64,000 bases of DNA. Origin: CAZQXD01 sp964597315 (GTDB lineage Bacteria > Pseudomonadota > Gammaproteobacteria > Competibacterales > Competibacteraceae). Every line of letters begins with the position of its first letter. Position 1 is the stretch's first letter. This document shows, in pieces, positions 48,504 through 55,416 of the stretch. The DNA is taken from NCBI GenBank assembly GCA_964597315.1, contig CAZQXD010000017.1:1-64000 (forward strand). The letters run 5' to 3'. The notes below the pieces were generated by a model. The model did not search any database and was not told where the DNA came from. It worked only from the letters and a program-made list of their open reading frames with translations. The translations under genes and the position numbers were made by a program.

Positions 48504-49412
48504 GTGCACGATGTTGCAACATTCCAAGGTTTAATTTTAACGCTGCAACAGTACTGGGCTGAGCAAGGCTGCATATTGTTACAGCCCTATGATATAGAGG
48601 TTGGCGCGGGGACATTTCATACTGCGACCTTCCTACGCGCAATAGGCCCTGAACCTTGGAGCGCAGCATATGTACAACCTTCTCGACGCCCAACAGATGG
48701 GCGATATGGGGAAAATCCAAACCGCTTACAACATTATTATCAGTTTCAAGTGGTGATAAAACCATCTCCACTTGATCTTCAAGACAAATTTCTAGGGTCC
48801 CTGCTGCGTTTGGGTCTAAACCCATTGGTTCACGATATTCGATTTGTAGAAGACAACTGGGAATCTCCAACACTGGGAGCCTGGGGTCTTGGATGGGAAA
48901 TATGGCTGAACGGTATGGAAATTTCTCAATTCACCTACTTTCAACAAGCTGGAGGCCTAGACTGTAAGCCAGTAACAGGTGAGTTGACATATGGTTTAGA
49001 ACGTATAGCGATGTACCTGCAAGGTGTAGAAAACGTATTTGATCTTATTTGGACAAATGGGCCTCTAGGAACAATTACTTATGGTGATGTCTTTCATCAA
49101 AATGAAGTTGAAATGTCTACCTACAACTATGAGCAAGCAAATATTGCTGCATTATTCCACTGGTTCGATGTTTGTGAGGCGGAAAGCCAACGGCTAAATA
49201 CACTAGGATTACCACTACCCGCATATGAAATGACACTAAAAGCATCACATACGTTTAATTTACTCGATGCTCGAAAAGCGATATCCGTAACAGAACGACA
49301 ACGCTATATTCTCAGAGTGCGTACTTTAGCTAGGTCAGTAGCCAAAGCGTACTACGATGCACGTGCCGCTCAAGGGTTTCCCATGTGCAAACAGCGACAG
49401 GAGACCGTTTAA
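48504..49412 (+). CDS. glyQ: Glycyl-tRNA synthetase alpha subunit
   Basis: Catalytic-core subunit of the alpha2beta2 glycyl-tRNA synthetase. The 302-residue protein has LILTLQQYWAEQGCILLQPYD, GAGTFHTATFLRAIGPEPW and YVQPSRRPTDGRYGENPNR, all typical of GlyQ. It starts at a GTG with GGGAG upstream, 154 bases after the patatin gene. The coding sequence is AT-rich compared with genes left of 44 kb. Confidence 0.98.
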   Translation: MHDVATFQGLILTLQQYWAEQGCILLQPYDIEVGAGTFHTATFLRAIGPEPWSAAYVQPSRRPTDGRYGENPNRLQHYYQFQVVIKPSPLDLQDKFLGSLLRLGLNPLVHDIRFVEDNWESPTLGAWGLGWEIWLNGMEISQFTYFQQAGGLDCKPVTGELTYGLERIAMYLQGVENVFDLIWTNGPLGTITYGDVFHQNEVEMSTYNYEQANIAALFHWFDVCEAESQRLNTLGLPLPAYEMTLKASHTFNLLDARKAISVTERQRYILRVRTLARSVAKAYYDARAAQGFPMCKQRQETV

Positions 49413-51484
49413 TGGCTGAAAAACAGGACTTGCTAATTGAAATTGGCACAGAAGAATTACCGCCAAAAGCCCTAAAAGAGCTTGCTCAAGCATTTAGAAC
49501 ATCAATAAACGCTGGTTTAGCATCTTATGGACTTGTCTATGAAGGGTTGCATGGCTATGCCACACCTAGACGAATAGCCGTAATTGTGAATGATTTAATA
49601 ACAGTTCAACCGGATCAGTCGATTGAACGGCGAGGACCGTCTATTAAAGCAGCATTTCGAAATGGCCTTCCCACTGCTGCCGCTGACGGTTTCGCAAAAT
49701 CCTGCGGGATATCAACAGCCGCTCTAGAAATACTAGAGACAGAAAAAGGGTCTTGGGTTGTACATCGAGCAATAGTACCAGGCATCAATACAAAACAATT
49801 AATACCAAATATAGTACAAACAGCTTTAAAAGAATTGCCAATTCCTAAACGAATGCGTTGGGCTGATCTTGACGAAGAATTTGTCAGGCCCGTGCATTGG
49901 CTGATTCTACTACTGGGAACCGAAGTCATTCCAGGAACCATTCTTGGAGTACCAAGCGATAGGGTCTCTTATGGACATCGTTTTCATCATCCTCATCCAA
50001 TACATATTCCTGATCCAAAAGCATATGCTGATTTGCTCAATAGGGTAGGAAAAGTCATCGTTGATTTTGATCAACGGCGAAGTATTATCCTCTCACAGAT
50101 AAAACAGCTGGCAGCGAGCGTGAGAAAACAGCCACTTATTGATGATGTGCTACTAGAGGAAGTAACAGCTTTAGTTGAGTGGCCGATGGCAGTATTAGGT
50201 GCTTTTGATAAGCGGTTTTTAGATGTTCCCGCTGAAGCATTAATATCCACCATGCAGGGAAATCAGAAATACTTTCCCATCATTAGTAGCGACGGCCTTC
50301 TTGCACCATATTTTATTACTATTGCTAATATCGAAAGCATTGATATTGAGCAGATTCGATCAGGAAATGAACGAGTTATAAGACCTCGTTTCGCAGATGC
50401 AGAGTTTTTTTGGCAGCAAGACCGAAAGCGGACTTTGTATAGTCGTCTTGACACACTGAAATCAGTCGTATTTCAACATAAACTAGGATCACTCTATGAA
50501 AAATGTGAGCGAAATTCAAAACTTGTTGCGTTCATTGCAAATCACATTGGATTAAATACTGACTGGTGTATGAGAGCAGGGTGGCTATGTAAGACGGATT
50601 TAGTAACTGACATGGTGCAAGAGTTTCCTGACCTACAAGGCACCATGGGTAGATATTATGCCCAGCATGATGGAGAACCATCTGAAGTAGCAATAGCGCT
50701 TGAGGAATATTATAAACCTCGTTTCGCCGGTGATAGTTTGCCGTCCAACACCATTGGTCTAGCACTATCAATCGCTGATCGATTAGATACTTTAGTTGGA
50801 ATATTTTCAATTGGTCTGATTCCGACTGGTGCAAAAGATCCATTTGCACTACGTCGTGCATCCTTAGGTGTGATACGCCTTATTATTGAAGGTCAAATAG
50901 ATATTGACCTTGAGGATTGTTTAGAACGAGCTGCTAAAAACTATGGTTCTACTATTAAAGCAGAATCATCAATTCAGCCAGTGTTCGCCTTTATCCTGGA
51001 ACGGTTGCGCATGTATTATAGCGATAAAGGTATTCAGTCTGACGTTATCGAAGCAGTCTTAGAATGCCGCCCAACTCACCTTCTTGACTTTGATCGCCGT
51101 CTTAGAGCAATAACACATTTTCGTTTACGACCTGATGCCGCTAGCCTCTCTGCAGCCAATAAACGCATCTGGAATATTCTCAAGAAAGTAGATGGCACCT
51201 TACCATTTAATGTTGACCCAAGTTTACTCCACGATGAAGCTGAGCAATTTCTAGCGGGTCGTTTAGCTGAACTATCTAGCGAGGTGATTCCTCTACTCGA
51301 ACAGAGCTATTATGAAGATGCACTAGAACGACTCGCAGAACTAAAAGATCCAGTGGATCATTTTTTCGATCAAGTATTAGTCATGGATGAGCAGGAAAAC
51401 GTTCGTCACAATCGAATAGCTCTGCTAAACGAAGTACGAAGTTTATTTCTAAGAGTGGCTGATTTTTCCAGACTTCAGGCATAA
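49412..51484 (+). CDS. glyS: Glycyl-tRNA synthetase beta subunit
   Basis: tRNA-binding subunit of glycyl-tRNA synthetase. The 690-residue protein starts MAEKQDLLIEIGTEELPPKAL, with the GTEELPPKAL signature, and has HYATPRRIAV-type motif as HGYATPRRIAVIV and QGNQKYFP as MQGNQKYFPIIS; the C-terminus has the DALR-type anticodon region ending VADFSRLQA. Its ATG shares one base with the glyQ stop. It is distinctly AT-rich (24 of 60 bases G or C in 50041-50100). Confidence 0.98.
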   Translation: MAEKQDLLIEIGTEELPPKALKELAQAFRTSINAGLASYGLVYEGLHGYATPRRIAVIVNDLITVQPDQSIERRGPSIKAAFRNGLPTAAADGFAKSCGISTAALEILETEKGSWVVHRAIVPGINTKQLIPNIVQTALKELPIPKRMRWADLDEEFVRPVHWLILLLGTEVIPGTILGVPSDRVSYGHRFHHPHPIHIPDPKAYADLLNRVGKVIVDFDQRRSIILSQIKQLAASVRKQPLIDDVLLEEVTALVEWPMAVLGAFDKRFLDVPAEALISTMQGNQKYFPIISSDGLLAPYFITIANIESIDIEQIRSGNERVIRPRFADAEFFWQQDRKRTLYSRLDTLKSVVFQHKLGSLYEKCERNSKLVAFIANHIGLNTDWCMRAGWLCKTDLVTDMVQEFPDLQGTMGRYYAQHDGEPSEVAIALEEYYKPRFAGDSLPSNTIGLALSIADRLDTLVGIFSIGLIPTGAKDPFALRRASLGVIRLIIEGQIDIDLEDCLERAAKNYGSTIKAESSIQPVFAFILERLRMYYSDKGIQSDVIEAVLECRPTHLLDFDRRLRAITHFRLRPDAASLSAANKRIWNILKKVDGTLPFNVDPSLLHDEAEQFLAGRLAELSSEVIPLLEQSYYEDALERLAELKDPVDHFFDQVLVMDEQENVRHNRIALLNEVRSLFLRVADFSRLQA

Positions 51485-51490
51485 CAGCGG

Positions 51491-51506
51491 TGTTCCACGT
51501 GAAACA
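51491..51506. promoter_or_regulatory. parS site 2
   Basis: TGTTCCACGTGAAACA fits the parS consensus TGTTNCACGTGAAACA exactly. It is 7 bases after the glyS stop. Confidence 0.92.
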
Positions 51507-51517
51507 ATATGCTAATG

Positions 51518-51533
51518 TGTTCCACGTGGAACA
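51518..51533. promoter_or_regulatory. parS site 3
   Basis: TGTTCCACGTGGAACA is fully symmetric and equals the GTTCCACGTGGAAC form known from Pseudomonas. Its centre is 27 bases from the centre of site 2, both in the 79-base gap between glyS and gmhB. Confidence 0.88.
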
Positions 51534-51563
51534 TGCGGATTAGTTGATATTGGTACTTTTCTC

Positions 51564-52109
51564 ATGAAACTCGTGATTTTAGACCGGGATGGTGTTATCA
51601 ATGAAGATTCAGAAAGTTACATAAAGTCGGCTGATGAATGGCATCCAATCCCAGGAAGTCTAGAGGCAATAGCTCGATTAAGCCAAGCGGGATACCGTGT
51701 GGTAGTAGTATCAAATCAATCAGGTGTCGGCCGAAATCTCTTTAGTATTGAAGCTCTAAATGAAATACATGAAAAGATGCACCGTATGATCCAAGAAGCA
51801 GGTGGGTATATTGAAGCTGTATTTTTCAGTCCCGATATAGATAATGAAAGCCATTACAGAAAGCCAAATCCTGGTATGTACATTGATATTGCGCGCAGAC
51901 TCAAAGTGAATCTCCAGAATGTACCTTCTATTGGAGATAGTCTTAGAGATATTAAGGCCGCACTTGCTGTAAACGCTAAGCCTATTTTGGTGTGTACGGG
52001 GAATGGATTGAATACTCTAAAGTCAACAGACAATAACCCAGAACTATTGGTATTTAACGACCTAGCAGCTGCTACCAATTTTCTTCTAGAACAGCCCACA
52101 GCAAAATAA
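51564..52109 (+). CDS. gmhB: D-glycero-beta-D-manno-heptose 1,7-bisphosphate 7-phosphatase
   Basis: HAD-superfamily phosphatase in lipopolysaccharide heptose synthesis. The 181-residue protein begins MKLVILDRDGVINEDSESYI (catalytic DxD) and has VVVVSNQSGVGR and IGDSLRDIKAALA. The zinc loop of typical GmhB, with CxH and CxC before RKPxPGM, is replaced by FSPDIDNESHYRKPNPGMY and has no cysteines. So it may fold without zinc or belong to a close HAD relative. Position between glyS and plsC is the conserved GmhB place. Confidence 0.85.
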   Translation: MKLVILDRDGVINEDSESYIKSADEWHPIPGSLEAIARLSQAGYRVVVVSNQSGVGRNLFSIEALNEIHEKMHRMIQEAGGYIEAVFFSPDIDNESHYRKPNPGMYIDIARRLKVNLQNVPSIGDSLRDIKAALAVNAKPILVCTGNGLNTLKSTDNNPELLVFNDLAAATNFLLEQPTAK

Positions 52110-52879
52110 TGTCAAATTCAGACGTATCAATTCAGCCTAAAACATCTCTACTGATTAAAATCAAACTATATATACGTTCATCAATTTTTTATGTTGGATG
52201 GATATTGTCAACGATTTTTTGGGCAATGATGGTGCTGGTATCATTCAAAACAGCATACCAAAAGCGGCTAAAAATTGCTCAAAGATGGGCATATTTCAAT
52301 ATAAGATGGTTAGAGTTGACATGTGGCATTAATCACACCATAACGGGGCTTGAAAACATTCCGAAAGAGCCCGCTATCGTTTTAGTAAAACATCAATCTA
52401 CCTGGGAAACTCTACTTCTTCAAAAGCTGTTCTACCCTCAAACCTGGGTAATAAAAAGAGAATTGCTTTGGTTGCCGTTTTTTGGATGGGCCATTTCTTT
52501 GTTAAATCCAATAGCAATCAATCGTAAAACAAAAACAACTGCAATCAAACAGATTCTTAAGCAAGGATTAGACCGATTAAATAAGGGTATCTGGGTGATC
52601 ATTTTTCCTGAGGGCACTCGAGTTGCAGCGGGTAAAAAAGAACGCTATGGGATGGGTGGCCCAATGCTGGCCTCATATAGTGGATTTCCAATATTACCTA
52701 TTGCACATAACGCAGGCGAACACTGGCCGCGGAATAGTTTCATAAAACACCCTGGTCAAATTCGAGTTGTGATTGGCCCAGTCATTTCAAGTAGCAATAG
52801 ATCGCCCGCAGAGCTTAGGGAGTTAACTGAACAATGGATAGAAGAGAACGTGAAAAAAATAAGTGAACGCGTACCGTAA
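52109..52879 (+). CDS. plsC: 1-acyl-sn-glycerol-3-phosphate acyltransferase
   Basis: Membrane acyltransferase making phosphatidic acid. The 256-residue protein has a membrane helix (FYVGWILSTIFWAMMVLVSF), the acyltransferase motif I as VKHQSTWETLLLQ (HxxxxE form), and the phosphate-binding VIIFPEGTRVAAGKKERY. ATG shares one base with the gmhB stop. Its stop codon lies within the left terminal repeat of an insertion element, so the last four or so residues (ERVP) may not be original. Confidence 0.93.
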   Translation: MSNSDVSIQPKTSLLIKIKLYIRSSIFYVGWILSTIFWAMMVLVSFKTAYQKRLKIAQRWAYFNIRWLELTCGINHTITGLENIPKEPAIVLVKHQSTWETLLLQKLFYPQTWVIKRELLWLPFFGWAISLLNPIAINRKTKTTAIKQILKQGLDRLNKGIWVIIFPEGTRVAAGKKERYGMGGPMLASYSGFPILPIAHNAGEHWPRNSFIKHPGQIRVVIGPVISSSNRSPAELRELTEQWIEENVKKISERVP

Positions 52880-52892
52880 GCTTCCTCGTCAA
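52871..52892 (+). repeat. Left terminal inverted repeat of an outer IS3-type element
   Basis: GTACCGTAAGCTTCCTCGTCAA here is matched by its reverse complement at 54840-54861 with one mismatch over 22 bases. The outer GTAC is self-complementary, so it could also be a 4-base target duplication. The plsC stop (52877-52879) lies inside the repeat. Confidence 0.8.
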
Positions 52893-52970
52893 AAGGGTAG
52901 TTCAAAAGGGGAGCATTCCAATTTAGCGGGCCCACTCCGATAGGAGCCGCCCCCAGGGCTTTAAAGGTGC

Positions 52971-53073
52971 CTAAATTTTCTTATTTGCCCTGGCCTTGTC
53001 GGCCTTGCGTTGGGCCAACACACGAGCGACTGAGACATGGGGTTTTTCAGGATCATGATGGCGCTTGCGGAAC
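52971..53073 (-). pseudogene. Unidentified 3' gene fragment cut by the IS3 insertion
   Basis: On the minus strand an open frame enters from the IS boundary and reads FRKRHHDPEKPHVSVA ... ending KADKARANKKI and a stop at 52971. The basic tail looks like the C-terminal end of a protein. I do not recognise the family; no matching start exists on the other side of the insertion. The remaining bases 52893-52970 show nothing clear. Confidence 0.35.
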
Positions 53074-53094
53074 GTGTCAACCTGATTTGTACAG

Positions 53095-54186
53095 TCACTT
53101 CAAAGTTAATGCATATTTGTCCTGCGCCGCAGTGACCCTGGGCAGCGTCGGGAAGTTCACCTGTTCGCTGGCTCCGGCGGCGACCTGCTCGGGTGTGACT
53201 GGATTGATGACCACGCGCGCCGGCGGTAGCGCAACCGTCGGCCGTCCGGCGACGAAACGCTCTGGATGCTGTGCGAACTGCGCGTCAAGGGCGAGCTGCT
53301 GGGCACGCGCGACTTCAATGTAGCGACCCGTGAACACTTGCTCCGGGGTGTAGCCGGCAAGCCCGGCGTGATGATGGTCGAAGTTGTACCAGTCGAAGTA
53401 TGACTCGCACCAGGTCCGGGCGTGGGCGCCGTGGGCGAAGCGTCCAGGGTAGTCGGGCTGGTACTTCTGGGTCTTGAACTGCGCTTCACTGAAGGCGTTG
53501 TCGTTGCTGACACGCGGTCGGCTGTGCCTGAGTACCACGCCCATCTCACTCATCAAATCGATGTAGCGATCGGCGATCATGGGTGCGCCGCGATCCTGAT
53601 GGATCGTGAGTTCGCCAGCGTCAATGCGGTACCTGGTTGTCGCCTCGGCCATCAGTTGCTGGGCCAGCGCGCTGTTCTCCTTGCGCGAGACCATCCAGGC
53701 CAGCACGAACCGGGAGAACAGGTCCAGGACGACGTACAGCGTCAGATAAACACCGCGCGCGCGGGTCGGCAGTTTCGAGCAGTCCCAGGTCCCAACTTCG
53801 TTGGGCCGTTGCGCCGCCAGCCGCGGCATCGCCTGGTGTTGTGCGGCGCGCTGGTCGCGGCGTTCGCCGTTCTCGGCGTGCTCGCGCAGGACCCGATGCA
53901 TGGTGCTGATTGAGCACAGGTACTGGCCGCGCTCAAGCAGCGTGTGATAGACCTCGACCGGCGGCTGGTTGCAGAACTCAGCGCTGGTGAGCACATCGCG
54001 TCCATGCCGGCGTTCTTGCGGCGCCAACGCCCGCGGCTGAGGGGCGTTCTTTCGCGACACCCGTGGCGGGGCAGCCTCGCTGGCGTGTCTGCGCCTGGAA
54101 TAGACGCTGGATCGATTCAGGCCCAGCGCGTTGCAGGCCGCCTGCAGCGGAATGCCATGGGGACGCTCGTTCAGGACGGCGTTCAT
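53095..54186 (-). CDS. IS3-family transposase OrfB (DDE integrase domain)
   Basis: A 363-residue transposase with an N-terminal helix-turn-helix-like part (ACNALGLNRSSVYSRR) and a retroviral-type integrase core. The DDE residues are seen in GTWDCSKLP, TIHQDRGAPM and NAFSEAQFKTQKYQPDYP, followed by HHAGLAGYTPEQVFTGR. The gene is in the -1 frame relative to orfA and overlaps it by 4 bases. The frame is open back to an A8G run in orfA, so an OrfAB fusion by -1 slippage is possible. No damage is seen. Confidence 0.93.
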   Translation of the reverse strand: MNAVLNERPHGIPLQAACNALGLNRSSVYSRRRHASEAAPPRVSRKNAPQPRALAPQERRHGRDVLTSAEFCNQPPVEVYHTLLERGQYLCSISTMHRVLREHAENGERRDQRAAQHQAMPRLAAQRPNEVGTWDCSKLPTRARGVYLTLYVVLDLFSRFVLAWMVSRKENSALAQQLMAEATTRYRIDAGELTIHQDRGAPMIADRYIDLMSEMGVVLRHSRPRVSNDNAFSEAQFKTQKYQPDYPGRFAHGAHARTWCESYFDWYNFDHHHAGLAGYTPEQVFTGRYIEVARAQQLALDAQFAQHPERFVAGRPTVALPPARVVINPVTPEQVAAGASEQVNFPTLPRVTAAQDKYALTLK

Positions 54187-54611
54187 TCGTCGTCCCCACT
54201 GTTCACCTGATCGAGCATCTGCAAGGCTTTTTTTTGCAAACTCAGGCAGCCGTTTGCGATCTCCAGCTTGCGGCTCAGACGGGCATTCTCACGGCGCAGT
54301 TTCTCCATTTCTCGCTGCTCGGTCGTCAGCTTCGGCTGCGGTCCTGGCGCAGTCTTGGAGAGTTCTTGCTCGCCGCCTCGAGCCAGCTGCTTGCGCCAAT
54401 CCCGCAGCTGGCTACTGTATAGGTGTTCGCGGCGTAGGAGCGCTCCAAGTTCTCCGCGCTGACACTGATCGGCCTGGGCAATGATGCGCAGCTTGTATTC
54501 GGTACTGAAGCGCCGGCGAGTACGTTTTTCAAGCATTGGCTCTGGCACGACCTGGATGTCTGGCAGGGAACCTGCGATGGGCTTTGGCATGTCTGTTTGT
54601 CCTGTGTCCAT
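54183..54611 (-). CDS. IS3-family transposase OrfA
   Basis: DNA-binding part of the transposase, 142 residues, with the helix-turn-helix region RRRFSTEYKLRIIAQAD ... GALLRREHLYSSQLRDWR and a C-terminal leucine-zipper-like coiled coil (EMEKLRRENARLSRKLEIA). The slippery run of eight A (54235-54228 on the coding strand) followed by G lies near its end. ATG at 54611 is the longest start; ATG at 54590 is also possible. Confidence 0.9.
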   Translation of the reverse strand: MDTGQTDMPKPIAGSLPDIQVVPEPMLEKRTRRRFSTEYKLRIIAQADQCQRGELGALLRREHLYSSQLRDWRKQLARGGEQELSKTAPGPQPKLTTEQREMEKLRRENARLSRKLEIANGCLSLQKKALQMLDQVNSGDDE

Positions 54612-54665
54612 CGCCCTGAAATCTAGTTTATCCCAGACAGGTAGTGTCCAGGCTCAGGTTGACAC

Positions 54666-54843
54666 ACAGGGTGATGAACTACTGGATCAGTACCTGTTCG
54701 CCACTCTGGATGATGTCCGAGAGGCGACGTACGGGTGGATGATCGAATACAATGAGGAGCGACCACACGACTCACTGGGCGACTGCACTCCCGTAGAAGC
54801 CCGACAACAGGCCGGAAACTCTACTATTCAACTGGCGCCTTGA
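54666..54843 (+). pseudogene. 3' remnant of another IS3-family OrfB
   Basis: On the plus strand the last 50 or so residues of a DDE transposase remain: LLDQYLFATLDDVREATYG, then WMIEYNEERPHDSLGD and TPVEARQQAG, the typical IS3-family C-terminus. The stop (54841-54843) lies inside the right terminal repeat, as usual for these elements. The intact IS3 element has replaced or split off the rest. Confidence 0.85.
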
Positions 54844-54861
54844 CGGGGAAGCTTACGGTAC
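54840..54861 (-). repeat. Right terminal inverted repeat of the outer IS3-type element
   Basis: Reverse complement of 52871-52892 with one mismatch in 22 bases. It abuts directly on the IS1634-type remnant, so the outer element probably inserted into that older transposase gene. Confidence 0.8.
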
Positions 54862-55333
54862 CTGCTGCCACACTTCTTGGCCGACAAACCCACTGAGCGG
54901 CTGATTGGGGCCGGGGTGCTAGCGGAGCATCTCAATGACGATGTGCTGGGCTGGGCGCTGGATCGGCTCTATGAAGTGGAGGTGATGGCGCTGTTTAGCC
55001 TGATCTCGGCCCGGGCTTGCCAGCGTCTGGGCTTGGGTGGCTCGACGGTGTACCTGGATTCGACCTCTTTCATGTGGATGGAGACGATGCCTGGGAAGAC
55101 GAGATGGGGTGGTGACGCTCACGACGGGGTGCAGCCGCAATTATCGTCTGGATCTGAATCAGGTGCAGAAGGGCCCAGCGGCCTAGCGGCCCACGATGCG
55201 CTGTGTGTTTCAGGTCTTCGCCGACATTCATGTGTTGCGGGTGACCAAGCAGCTACCCATGATCCCCAATCTCAATCCGCCGCATTGGGTCGTGATCCAG
55301 GCCCTACCGCCCTATCTGGCGCTGTATCGATGA
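54858..55333 (+). pseudogene. Internally deleted IS1634-family (DUF4277) transposase remnant
   Basis: The plus strand reads YLLPHFLADKPTERLIGAGV and continues to AEHLNDDVLGWALDRLYE and YLDSTSFMW, as in the N-terminal DUF4277 region. Near 55115 a frameshift leads into SRNYRLDLNQVQKG, a stop follows, and then the C-terminal end is found as CVFQVFADIHVLRVTK with NLNPPHWVVIQAL, ending at 55333. The central catalytic part and the true N-terminus are missing. Non-functional. Confidence 0.85.
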
Positions 55334-55416
55334 TGGCAAGGAAGGTGCGGAATGACGAATGCAGTGTTAGCCTATAAAGGATCATAGAATTGAACAGATC
55401 TGCAAGACCGACTAGC

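Larger units (their letters stand above)
53074..54665 (-). mobile_element. Intact IS3-family insertion sequence (about 1.59 kb)
   Basis: The element is bounded by GTGTCAACCTGA at 53074-53085 and its exact reverse complement at 54654-54665, with weaker similarity further inwards. It carries two overlapping genes, orfA and orfB, on the minus strand. The flanking bases (AAC left, ACA right) do not form a clear target duplication. It is inserted within an older, damaged IS3-type element. Confidence 0.9.

Noticed and set aside
53068..54670. Target duplication around the intact IS3 element
   Set aside because: Flanking bases AAC and ACA do not match, so none is claimed.
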